Position numbers and translations under genes: made by a program
Source: Asterias amurensis
Taxonomy: Eukaryota > Echinodermata > Asteroidea > Forcipulatida > Asteriidae
Reading direction: 5' to 3'
Assembly (NCBI RefSeq): GCF_032118995.1
Contig: NC_092665.1
Coordinates: 3,942,001-4,006,000, forward strand
DNA length: 64,000 nucleotides
Part shown: one piece after another, positions 53,638 to 64,000 of the stretch
How positions within the stretch are numbered: the stretch's first letter is position 1
How the letters are laid out: each line of letters opens with the position of its first letter
The notes under the pieces: model-generated
Database searches by the model: none
What the model saw: only the letters and a program-made list of their open reading frames with translations
What the model was told of the DNA's origin: nothing

Positions 53638-56049
53638 TTAATATAGTACTACAACGGTATTAGGCAGAAAGAACATTATAGCCACAACAGAGTTGAGGGA
53701 AAATTGAAATGTTCGCTTTAAAGTTTAACAAAAAAACACACACCCCCACACACAAGACACCTGTTTCGTACACTTATCTTAACAATAAATACCAGGAATA
53801 GTGAAAGTTAATAATGTCCACATGTCGCTTTAGTTAGGCAGTACCAAAGTACATCACCATAGAGTTGATATAAATCACCGCAATAACACTCCCAACAATT
53901 TAGTTTATGTCAGTGGTCACACCGTGAACACTCACTACACCGCATGGCCCCATGCATTACAAACAACATGTAGGCAGCCAATGCACCAGTTACGTATGCC
54001 AACAACACGGCCTCTTCCTTAGCTTGCTCGTTTTGCTAAACTAAAACTAAAAGTAAAACTACTAATGTACTCACCAAAATTCCAAAGACTATCTACATTC
54101 CACTCCGTAGAATGAGAATATGAGCTTGGAGTAGAAATGTCAATCACAAAATGTCTCTTCATCGACAATCTTTAGTTGCTGATTTTGGCAGACGACATTA
54201 TTTTTTTTTCAAAACTTCCCACAAAATGTGACAAAAACATTTTGTAGGCTCAACCAGTGTGTTGTTGTTCTAATTAAGCATTTTAATTCTTTTAAAACAA
54301 TTTAGCGTTAACTCAGTAAATAATTAACTTCATATTATTGGCTTATATATATTTTTGAAGCAGATTTTATTTAATTTGTAATTACAGGTTTAAAGGTATT
54401 TTGTACAAAAATAAAATTGATTTAATTAACGAGTAAAGCGTATTAGAGAATAAAGCGCCCTCATTAGTTTTGCGAAGGATTAATTGACGGCGCATAATAA
54501 AGTGTAAAGTACTTGCACAATGCTGGATATTTTGAAATAATTTTTTATGAACCTTTTGTGACAATCGGATTTAAGATAACAAAAGTATGATCTGTAAATA
54601 ATAAGTTTTACTTCCTTTATTTTGATTTTCGCAGTGAGACAATTTAGAAATTGTATTTTTTAAAGGGTTTATTGGTATAAAAATAATTCGACTTTCATGA
54701 GCATGATTAGTCAGATTATTAAAAATAAAAAGTAGAACAAATCAATGACTGTTTGTGAAACAAAATTATGGAGCATAAAAGCTATATTATTTGCGCTGCT
54801 AAACATTTATACGAAAATAAAAATGGCATATAATAAAACAAAATCTTTGAATAAAAGAAAGAAAAAAAGAACTTTTTGGAATATAATCTTTATCAAAAAC
54901 AATGACAAAGAAATTGAATGTATAGGAGGCCTACTGTTTTGCTTTTTGTATGTATATTTTTTTTTAAATATTTTTGAAAGAGATGTATAAATATTTGGAT
55001 TTGTATGTCGATTGTTAATGTGCATAGGAAGTATGTTTAACTCTTCAATTTTATAATTTGCCCGAAAAAAATAAATAGGCCTTTAAAATTGTTCACTTAA
55101 TTGGTAAGACATTGATGTGATGCATCAACCAGGGACATTTATCGTGTAAATGGATTAACTATTGTTTTTGTAAAGTTGCATCGCAAGATTATTGGCTGAA
55201 ATACTAAAATTAAACACACCTTTGGGCCTACAAAGTTGAACTCTTGCATTGCATCAAAAGAAAGAAAAAAATGAAAGTTTGATTGTTCGAATTAGGGACT
55301 CACTGTGTTCTTATTTTGAAAATAACTATAATAGTAGTATAAGAAAGCATCGACAGATCGTTATGATATCAAATGAAAGTTTGTAGTTTCTTTTAAATAG
55401 TTATTATCTGCCGAATATTTAAACATGTTTTTTGCAAGCAATTATTTTGCCGCTGATCAAGCGATACAACTATTATTTGCATATGTTTTATAGCTCATGT
55501 AACAATCAAATTCAGGGTTGATTGTGTTGTTTGGTGTGATGGAATGGGTGGGGCGGGGCAGGGTGCGATTTAAAATGTAAAAGTTAATGTTTTGTGTATT
55601 TCTAAATAATCCTATTTAAAAGTGATTGTCCCTCCACCTTCTCATCAAAATAGCCGTCAACAACATTTGTCATAATCAAAAAGGGGCTTAAATTAAGATT
55701 AGTATGATATGGATCAAAGTAAAAAACAAAACTACAAATAAATATTTTCATAAAAAAGGTAAGGATCTGCTTTATTTATGCCAAACAACGGTTTGTGTAA
55801 AGAATTACAGATAATCTCAGTTTATTGTGCTTCAAAATAGGGTAATAAACCTGAAATTTATACAACTGTAAAAAGGACCCCTTGTTGAGCATAATATTTC
55901 TCAGTCATACTCTGCTGATACAATAATATTTCTTTGTTTAAGATTACAATGGAGGCAGAAAAGGTCTTTTCCAAACTTCGATTAAGGCTTCAGGCTCTGT
56001 TTGAAGTTAAAGAACCGTTTAAAAATAAACATACTATAACAATCAATTA
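53638..56049. other. Intergenic, very AT-rich, no gene seen
   Basis: Only short, low-complexity open frames occur (for example 54745-54990, lysine- and isoleucine-rich). No repeat of the families above is recognised. Confidence 0.45.
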
Positions 56050-56202
56050 TGGGTGCGTTCGTTTAGCTTCCCTGGGTCGACCCCGGTGTGTGGCGGGTTT
56101 TTTCCCCAGGACGAATGTGTGCAGATAATTACCCACGTTCGTCCTGGGAAAAAAACACACCACACACCGGGGTCGACCCAGGGAAGCTAAACGAACGCAC
56201 CC
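56050..56202. mobile_element. Fold-back MITE, about 153 bp
   Basis: The arms start GGGTGCGTTCGTTTAGCTTC and end with the exact complement. The inner pair gggtcgaccccgg is also matched. Flanked by TAT on both sides, possibly a short target duplication. Confidence 0.8.
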
Positions 56203-56493
56203 TATGACGAATCTCCAGGCTGGGCAAGTCTAAGCCTGGGTTTGGAAAACGCCTCCAGGGTATGTGTACTCGTTCGCTGATTCCGGAGCCCAAAAGCCGA
56301 GATTTTAAAGAGAAGCAACCCTAAAATCATGTTGAATCTTTCTTATCCTTCAACATTAAATTATAATTGTTGACAGAATAAGCACAAAGCACATCCAGGT
56401 GTTACTGTACGAAGAAAAAACAACAACCGGATTTTGGAAACCGGAAAGAAATGATCTTGCAATGTGATCAAGTTTCTTTTTGTAAACCTTTAA
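56203..56493. other. Intergenic, no gene seen
   Basis: Nothing is recognised in this short stretch. Confidence 0.4.
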
Positions 56494-56871
56494 AGGCAGT
56501 GGACACTATTGGTAAATACTCAAAATAATTATTATCATAAAACCTTTCTTGATTACAAGTAATGGGGAGAGGTTGATAGTATAAAACATTGTGAGAAACA
56601 GCTCCCTCTGAAGTGACGTGGTTTTCGAGAAAGAAGTAATTTTCCACGAATTTGGTTTCAATACCTCAGATTTAGAATTTGAGGTCCCGAAATCAAGCAT
56701 CTGAAAGCACACAACTTTGTGCGACAAGAGTGTTTATTCTTTCATTATTATCTCGCAACTTCGATGACCGATTGAGCTCAAATTTAAAGAGGGTTGTTAT
56801 TTTATGCATATGCTGAGATACAGTAAGTGGGAAGACTGGTCTTAGACAATTACCAATAGTGTCCAGTGTCT
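56494..56871. mobile_element. MITE family M1 copy
   Basis: TTAA-flanked, starts AGGCAGTGG and ends CAGTGTCT. Confidence 0.85.
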
Positions 56872-58228
56872 TTAAGAGGTGGCCTTGATTTTAAAATGTG
56901 TGTGTGTGATACAAAACTGGGCAAATTTCAGAGCTGATAAGCAAGCAAATTTACAGTGCTTAGCAAGGTTTTTTTAATCGGAAGAAGAATTCCAGCCACA
57001 AAATGTTCAGCTGGTTCCTCGCTTATCATTAGACAATGAAAACTGCTAAGGAAATTTGTCTGCTTAACAAGCTCAATGGCGTTAGCACTGAATGTAAAGT
57101 TGCATTAGTTACAATAACACATAACATGACAGATTAGTCTTAATTGTTTTTATTAAAAACTTGTGGTTTTGAATCATGCTTTGATAATTTTAATAAAAAA
57201 AGCTTTGCTGTAATTAACAAAACATTTTATTGAGTATTCTTGCAATTACAACAGGGCCCAAATATCATCGAGCTGCCGAGACACAAAATATTGCTTTTCA
57301 ATATTCTGCTAAGCAAAAATGAGCAAGTTACCAGTCACAGATTCTAAATATGTGGCATGATATTTTAGCTGGGACCATAGTAAGCATGATTGAGATGTGC
57401 TTAGCGGCTACTTTTGTGCTTTTAAAAGCAAAAGCACAAAAAGTAGCTAAGCATACACAAATTATGCTTAATAGAATATGGTTACCAACAAAACTACCAT
57501 CTGTGAATGTTATCCCCCTCATATTGGTAAGAAACACTCTCTGCTTCAGCAGCTCTGTGAAATTGGCCCTGGCCTTGACTTTTGTGTCCTTTAAACAGTT
57601 TCCAATAGATTTTAAGATTTCCACTGGACGTACTCCTTACCCAAAGCCAATTTCAAGACTGGTGCAAAGTTTGATCTTTAGGCCTACAGAAGATGTCATA
57701 GGCCCTTTGTCGAAACTTCGACTTTGGACATGTTAGCTTGGTCCCGCTGGTTGTTTTGACAATTTGCGCATGCTTTGCGTATACGCGCTCGGGGCTTCAG
57801 ACGAGAGAATGGAGCCTCAAGCCGAATCCAAAGCAGAAGCCGTGGTTTCGAAAAGGGCCAGAGAAGTTGAAAAATGATCACCTTTGGGAGTTTACAAACT
57901 GACACACACTACTAAGAGAATCTGAAACCAACAAAAATAGGATAGTGATAGACAAATGCCACAAAACAAGCAGACAAAAAATAACAAAGAGAAAATGGCA
58001 GCAGGAAGAATGAAGTGAAAGGTAAATGACTACAGGAAACTAGGAGTTGACAATTGGAGATTTAAAATGTTCCCACGGGTATCCAATGAAACAACTTTGC
58101 CAAAAACACATTTAAATGGTCACATAATCAAAGTGATTTTCAATGCCGTTTCCTTCAAATTACCTGGAAGTAAACACATACAATGACAGTCAATAAAAGG
58201 TATACTGAATATCAGTTCTTCGTTTTAA
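56872..58228. other. Intergenic with dispersed inverted repeat
   Basis: Around 57300-57580 is the largest example of the gctaagca / agctctgtgaaattgg repeat. It has an inner hairpin (ctacttttgtgcttttaaaagcaaaagcacaaaaagtag) at about 57410-57445. The open frame at 57350-57736 lies over it and is not supported as a gene. Confidence 0.5.
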
Positions 58229-58602
58229 AGGCACTGGACATTATTGGTAATTACTCAAATTGTTAGCATAAAAACTTACTTGGCAACGAGCAATGGAGAG
58301 CTGTTGATAGTATAAAACATTTTGAGAAACGGCTTCCTCTAAAGTGTTATAGTTTTTGAGAAAGAAGTAATTTCTCACTAAAATATTTGAATTGAGTTCG
58401 AGACCTCAGCTGAGGTCTCGAATTCAAGTCATCTGAAAGCACACAACTTGTGTGACAAGGGCGTTTCTTCTTCCATTATTCTCTCGCAACTTCGACGACC
58501 AATTGAGTTCAAATTTTCACAGGTTTGTTATTTTATGCATATGTTGAGATACACCAAGAGAGAAGACTGACCTTTGACAATTACCAAAGGTGTCCAGTGG
58601 CT
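58229..58602. mobile_element. MITE family M1 copy
   Basis: TTAA-flanked, starts AGGCACTGG and ends CAGTGGCT. The central hairpin has a very short loop (gagacctcagctgaggtctc). Confidence 0.85.
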
Positions 58603-58725
58603 TTAAAGCTGTGCTTTAGCAGGGAGTACAACAGAATACTTAATGGACTCTATATTAGTACATATCTAGTTTAAATTCACACTTAAATAGTACTTGTATA
58701 CTGTAGAAAGACATGAGTAATTTAA

Positions 58726-59115
58726 AGACAGTGGACAGTATTGGTAATTGTCAAAGACCAGTGTTCTAACTTGGTGTATCTCAACATATGCATAAAATAA
58801 TAAACCTGTGAAAATTTGAGCTCAATCGGTTGTCGTAGTTGCGAGATATTAATGAAAGAAAAAAACACCCTGGTCACACAAAGTTGTATGCTTTCAGATT
58901 CTTGATTTCGAGACCTCAAATTCTAAACTTGAGGTCTCAAAATCAAATTCGTGGAAAATTACTTCTTTCTCGAAAACTACGTTACTTCAGATGTCAGAGG
59001 GAGCTGTTTCTCACAATGTTTTATACTATCAACCTCTCCCTATTGCTCGTAATCAAGAAAGGTTTATGGTAGTGTAATAACTATTTTGAGTAATTACCAA
59101 TAGTGTCCACTGCCT
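58726..59115. mobile_element. MITE family M1 copy, opposite orientation
   Basis: TTAA-flanked, starts AGACAGTGG and ends CACTGCCT. It lies only about 120 bp from the previous copy in inverted orientation. Confidence 0.85.
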
Positions 59116-59553
59116 TTAAAGCTTTATCTCATAAGACTTAATCCGAGTAACTCACTGCATCAAATTTTTCCTTGCACCCAACAAACTATCTGCATAGCTC
59201 GGTAAAAGAGAAATAAATAAGTACTGTACGTACTTGTCCAGCTTCGTGCTTCATTCTTTACACATATACAGGTCAAAGGTTAGAAAACAATGTCTGCAGG
59301 TGAAGGTTGGTGAGACAATGTTTTAAGTACAAGGTGAATACAGTTTGTGAAAGTCATTTATTTCTAAGAACCAAGCCTCACTATGAGTAACATTAAAAAC
59401 TGAATACTAAAATGGCCGACTTCAAAACTAGAGCCATTTATTGATCAAGGTGGTCACAAAGTAAAAACATGTACAGACTATTTGTGAGGCCCATGCACCA
59501 AAACCAGGCACTAGTCTCAGAATAAGTTAAGTGTAATAAAAGGTAAGAACAAC
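59116..59553. other. Intergenic, no gene seen
   Basis: Nothing is recognised. Confidence 0.4.
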
Positions 59554-59822
59554 TAACACCTGTTTCAGACAGGTCCACCAGAGTCGCGCCGAACCAAATA
59601 GATTTGAAGCGACTCTAGTTTGACCGAAATAAATGTTGGTTTCAGACAGGTGATATTAATACAAGGTTCGGCTCATGACAAGATCGACGTCTGAAACCAA
59701 GTCGCTCCAGAGTCCGTCCGAACGACTGCAACAGTCGATCTTCCAGAAGTCAAACTTTCCATGTCCTAAAATCAGAATTTGGTTCGGTGCGACTCTGGAG
59801 CACCTGTCTGAAACGGGTGTTA
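59554..59822. mobile_element. TIR MITE, 269 bp
   Basis: The ends TAACACCTGTTTCAGACAGG and its near-complement are followed by matching inner blocks (agagtcgcgccgaaccaaat against atttggttcggtgcgactct). A TA target duplication is possible. No coding capacity is seen. Confidence 0.8.
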
Positions 59823-60933
59823 AATATCAGGCTTAGTACCAACGTGATGTGAAGTCTTAAATATTCTATGTTGAGAAATATCATTAGGTGTTATTTGAAA
59901 CCTATTCTCATCTATTTGATGAGCAAATAAACCCAGTTATGAGTTTTTGAAGGAAGTGCCTGGTTTTGGTACTGAGAGTCACATTTCTTTTTCATAAATT
60001 TACAATTTTGTTCAACGAAAATTAATTCTTTTTACACACCTATACAACAATCAGTGAAAGAAGCACATTTCTTCCATATATAAATATCATTTACATAAAT
60101 ACATACACTTTGATAAACGCTACATTATTTCATAATAATTTTTATTTGCAAATTTTTTGATTTTGATTGAGCTTTGTTTTCTGCAATCAGCAACCCTCAG
60201 AAAAACAAATAATAATAATAGTGGCTTCTTATGTAGCGTGCATATCCGTCACTCAGTGACGCTCAAGCACTCTAACATATATTTTCCTGCAAGGTATGTG
60301 GGAATACGTTTGAATAACTTGTTGTAGAATTCCCCCCGCCCCCCCCCCTCCAAAAACATAAACAAATTCAAGTCTGTATTAGCAGACGAAACAATTCTGA
60401 AGCTATTATTTTTACACCCCAGCAAAATTTGAGGTACCTGTATACTAAGTACTAAGTACTGAGTATACAGTGCTACACACATCGGTGTATATGGGTAAAA
60501 ACCAAAAATTAATATTCTTTATCCCCGATGCAAATTTAACATCTATTAAGTACCTGTATACATTGTGTTCCTTCCGAGGTGAATGACTTCAAAGAACTAG
60601 GTTAAAACGAAATGTTTTGCGTCGCCATCATGTCATTTTTACAACCTGGAAAATTTCTCCGGAAAAACATTTCCCTGGGAAAATGTTGTGTCTCCACCCT
60701 CATCACCTTGGGTTCTTTTTATCTGGTATCCTGTTGACTCGACTCAGTTGCGACCAGAACCGGATTGTTTCCACGAAGACACGCCTGGAACAAAACAAAA
60801 CATTTTGTTTATTAAATTCGCCTTCATAGTCAATCTATTTCTCTATTAATGATTCCATTTCACATCATTTGTACCAGGGAGATTCTGTCCCCTATAATGG
60901 GAAAGTATCATGGGCTGGAGGAGGATTATTTAA
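59823..60933. other. Intergenic, no gene seen
   Basis: A C-rich run lies at about 60332-60348. At its end (about 60885) is one half of a dispersed repeat also present at 17058, split by the next MITE. Confidence 0.4.
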
Positions 60934-61310
60934 GGCAGTGGACACTATTGGTAATTACTCAAAATAATTATAAGCATAAAACCTTACTTGGTAACGAGTA
61001 ATGGGGAGAGGTTGATAGTTTAAAACATTGTGAGAAACGGCTCCCTCTGAAGTGACAAAGTTTTTGAGAAAGAAGTAATTTTCCACGAATTTTATTTCGA
61101 GACCTCAGAATTAGATTTTAAGGCTCGAAATCAAGCATCTGAAAGCACACAACTTTATGTGACAAGGGTGTTTTTTTGTTCCATTATTATCTCGCAACTT
61201 CGACGACCAATTGAGCTCAAATTTTCACAGGTTTGTTATTTTATGCATATGTTGAGATATACCAAGTGAGAAGACTGGTCTTTGACAATTACCAAAAGTG
61301 TCCATTGTCT
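60934..61310. mobile_element. MITE family M1 copy nested in another repeat
   Basis: Bounded by TTAA, it ends CATTGTCT. The flanks gaggatt and ggattattcaaaagagggcgc rejoin to match 17080-17105, which supports a clean insertion into an older repeat. Confidence 0.85.
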
Positions 61311-61779
61311 TTAAGGATTATTCAAAAGAGGGCGCTATCAGAAGAAGTTTAGACACAGTTTGCCATATGGGGGACAAATTCTTCAGAGGGACAGAATCTC
61401 CTGGCAAACAGGCATCCAATAATGACGAACTCCTGTAGTAAAAACTCACTCAAATTTTAGAGATATTAAAGGTGAAGCCACATCAACTCTCAAGTGCAAA
61501 TCAAAAACCAGTGATTCACTTGAACGCTGTTAATAAAATATCATGGTTAATATGTTCACCACATAAAAAACTTCAACACATAAGTTAGGGTCAAGATAAA
61601 GGAAAACGAAATTGAACTACGACACATAAATAGTATTCAATGACTCCTGTGGAATGCAGTGAATGGATGGCAACATGATTTCAGTACAAATGTCAAAATG
61701 ACTATTCCAAAACAATAGACCTTTACCAGTGTAGCCATCTTGATTTTACTCCATTCCTACTCATTATAACCAAACTAAG
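61311..61779. other. Intergenic, no gene seen
   Basis: It begins with the second half of the repeat split by the previous MITE. Nothing else is recognised. Confidence 0.4.
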
Positions 61780-61907
61780 GCCGTGTCCGAAACGGCGACT
61801 TCGGCTACAGCTACGGGTAGATCGCGTGCGTCTGCTATTCTTCAACACTGGTAGACGCGCTGATCTAGACATAGCTGTAGCCGAAGTCGTCGTTTCGGAC
61901 CTGGCCA
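61780..61907. mobile_element. Fold-back MITE, 128 bp
   Basis: The ends GGCCGTGTCCGAAACGGCGA and the near-complement at 61888-61907 continue inward with cttcggctacagct and its complement. Confidence 0.75.
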
Positions 61908-61930
61908 ATAGCTGAAATGAAATAATAGTC

Positions 61931-62186
61931 AGGTGGTTTTCGAAAAAGAAGTAATTTTCCAAGAATTTGATTTCGAGACCTCAGATTTAGTATTTGAGGT
62001 CTCGAAATCAAGCATCTGAAAGCACACAACTTCGTGTGACAAGGGTGTTTTTTCTTTCATTATTATCTCGCAACTTCGATGACCAATTGAGCTCAAATTT
62101 TCATAGGTTTGTTATTTTATGCATATGTTGAGATACTTTAACTGTGAAGACTAGTCTTTGATAAATAACAATAGTGTCCAGTGTCT
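61931..62186. mobile_element. MITE family M1, 5'-truncated copy
   Basis: It begins inside the family consensus (ttttcgaaaaagaagtaatttt) and runs to CAGTGTCT followed by TTAA. Confidence 0.75.
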
Positions 62187-62269
62187 TTAAGCGTTCCTAA
62201 AACATCCTCAACTCCTTTGGAATATGCATAACCAGCAGACAAATTTACACGTAGGCTGCTATTCATTCA

Positions 62270-62500
62270 CATCAACAATCTCTACCCTCGCATGTACCCA
62301 CTTACTTATGGGTGATGAGAAGCAATTATAGTTAAGTGTCCTGCCCAAAACAAAAAGTGTCACAACCGGGATTCGAACCCACACTCTGATGACTCAGTCT
62401 GGGATTCGAACCCACATTCTGATGACTCGGTCATATAAACAAAATGTACAACTGGGATTCAAACCCACATTCTATAATGACTCAGTCATATAACACACAA
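62270..62500 (-). mobile_element. tRNA-derived SINE fragment with repeated B box
   Basis: On the minus strand the SINE body (agttaagtgtcctgcc complement) is preceded by a tRNA-like head. The B-box region (gggattcgaaccca) is repeated three times at about 62370, 62401 and 62454, the last diverged. Confidence 0.65.
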
Positions 62501-63039
62501 AAAAAGTTATTACAAAATGTGTGTCACTTCAATCGGTGCAAGGTTTGTAGTCACGATAAGATCATGAAAGGTTTGATGTTTACATTGCCATGGTAACTAC
62601 TACAGGTTTGCGTCAACCGAGCCAGCACTAATCACGGAGCGATCACCTAAGATAGATAAAGTCAATCAGTGATTATTGATGAATGTCAATGGAAAAAAGT
62701 AATGCAGAGGAGCTAAATTCTGCAGTAAAAAAATAACTTGATTAGAAAGTTAAGAAATTAAATTTCTTGGAATAGACCTTATGCAGTGACCTCATCATCC
62801 CGCTGCATCTTTAAGGTAAAACCATGACGGCAAAAATGGCAGTTCAGAAGCAAAGGATGGGTCAAAGAGCAATATAAAACAATACACTTTTATATCAAGC
62901 CGGTATTTGCATTCTGATCACAGTCACTCGGCCATTTTTTCCATTGCTAAAACTATCTCAGCTCCCTCAGAAGTATATAGTTAGTGCAGCCAAATTTGTA
63001 GACCACCAAGCCAACTCTACCACAAGAACAATCTCTACC
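62501..63039. other. Intergenic, no gene seen
   Basis: Nothing is recognised. Confidence 0.4.
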
Positions 63040-63196
63040 CTCAAAGGTAACCATTTACCCCTGGGTGAAGAGAAGCCATAACAGGTAAGTATCTTGCTCA
63101 AGGACACAGGTGTCAAGACTGGGATTCGAACCCACCCCAAATGACCTAGCCACTAGAACTTGAGTCTGGTGCCATAGACTGTTTAGCCACGACACG
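63040..63196 (-). mobile_element. tRNA-Leu-derived SINE, inverted fragment
   Basis: The minus strand has the head (ggattcgaaccca complement as B box; acttgagtctggtgc across the CAA anticodon region) and the body (cttgctcaaggacac complement). It is related to the SINEs in units 1-3. Confidence 0.7.
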
Positions 63197-63600
63197 CCAT
63201 CCATGAGGGCCCCTTTTCCAGTGAGGTCAGAGGTCACCAGCATAAGGTCTACCTTGTATTAACACAATCCCCAACCGTTTTGGAAAGATGAACAACCAAA
63301 TCAGTATTTGTGGTTAGACTGTTTAGCCACGACACGCCATCCATGAGGGCGCCCTTTTCCAGTGAGGTCAGAGGTCACCAGCATAAGGTCTACCTTGTAT
63401 TAACACAATCCCCAACCGTTTTGGAAAGATGAACAACCAAATCAGTATTTGTGGTTAGACTGTTTAGCCACGACACGCCATCCATGAGGGCGCCCTTTTC
63501 CAGTGAGGTCAGAGGTCACAAGCATAAGGTCTACCTTGTATTAACACAATCCCCAACTGTTTTGGAAAGATGAACAACCAAATCAGTATTTATCGTTAAC
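63178..63600. repeat. Tandem repeat of about 141 bp, three copies
   Basis: The block gtttagccacgacacgccat starts at 63181, 63321 and 63462. The copies are nearly identical, each starting with the last part of the SINE head. The period equals that of the receptor 5 coding repeat by chance; the sequences are unrelated. Confidence 0.9.
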
Positions 63601-64000
63601 CTATTTAAAACACTTAGATCCCAGGTTAGTCACTTGTTCAGGCAAATAGTGCAAATTGACACCAGCATCCTGCTATGTGTTTCCTTTGTTACATCCACCT
63701 TCAAAGTGAAAGCAACACAATTTTACAGAAACCTGTGGTTTTTCCAGTAGTGTACAACCAGGTCATTTCCTGTGTTAATGATGAATTGCTATAAACCACA
63801 ATAAGGAAATAAATGACAACTGAACAGATTCCAAGCTGAAAGAATTGCAACATTTTGTCTGGTAATGTCTCTATTTTGGTCTAGTGTTAAATAGGGCATA
63901 TATCCTTTACTTTGAATTAACAGAGCCATTTTAGAATGAATCGCAATTTCATTAACATTACAGTAATTCAACGAGTTGCAAACAAAAAAACAACTTGTGG
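63601..64000. other. Window end, no gene seen
   Basis: Nothing is recognised in the last 400 bases. Confidence 0.4.

Noticed and set aside
57350-57736. Open frame of 128 codons
   Set aside because: It overlaps a dispersed hairpin repeat and has no recognisable domain.
63178-63600. CRISPR-like array
   Set aside because: The repeats are long, continuous and without spacers, and the DNA is animal.

Overview
The window is animal nuclear DNA. It has metazoan immunoglobulin (Ig) receptor genes, tRNA-derived SINEs, many short inverted-repeat transposons (MITEs), microsatellites and long poly-G/poly-C runs, and no bacterial gene organisation. I think an invertebrate deuterostome is most likely, perhaps an echinoderm such as a sea star. 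That is an impression from the repeats and the Ig-receptor expansion; nothing here proves the species.

The content is one head-to-tail cluster of ten related cell-surface receptor genes, all on the + strand. They lie at 2-727 (5' part outside the window), 2359-4440, 7442-8599, 10852-12921, 19734-22256, 23791-25770, 30155-32134, 36962-38950, 44188-46212 and 50955-52520 (coding potential continues in frame to 52697). Each complete gene is one uninterrupted open frame: signal peptide, two Ig domains, Ser/Thr/Pro stalk, one transmembrane helix, long tyrosine-rich tail. The second Ig domain has an extra cysteine pair, in YPxCxPxGPxTVQEG near its start and CxxGPITV at its end.

There are two kinds of tail. 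Seven genes have an inhibitory-type tail ending in an ITIM (TYAEL or TYADL) and an ITSM-like motif (TLYAxI), always 23 residues apart, as expected for docking a tandem-SH2 phosphatase. In the last of these a TAG codon sits before the motifs. The other three genes have a tail of YMEL/YTEL and YxxP motifs (SH2-adaptor docking type). The gene at 19734 has amplified this tail into 141-bp repeats with about 18 YxxP sites. Near-identical ectodomains on opposite tails, in an alternating order that is itself duplicated, look like a paired-receptor system comparable in logic to KIR, LILR or SIRP. I recognise no named family.

Layout: 1-14.5 kb is an ~8.5-kb cassette (YxxP gene plus ITIM gene) present twice. 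14.5-19.7 kb is a repeat-rich gap with an 837-bp hAT-like element. 19.7-22.3 kb is the repeat-tail gene. 22.5-47.8 kb is four copies of a 6.3-7.2-kb unit, each with one ITIM gene and long shared flanks. 50.9-52.7 kb is the most divergent gene. 52.7-64 kb holds only repeats as far as I can see. Transposon empty and filled sites in the duplicated units give a partial history and show that unit 2 is a mosaic of its neighbours or that an element excised precisely.
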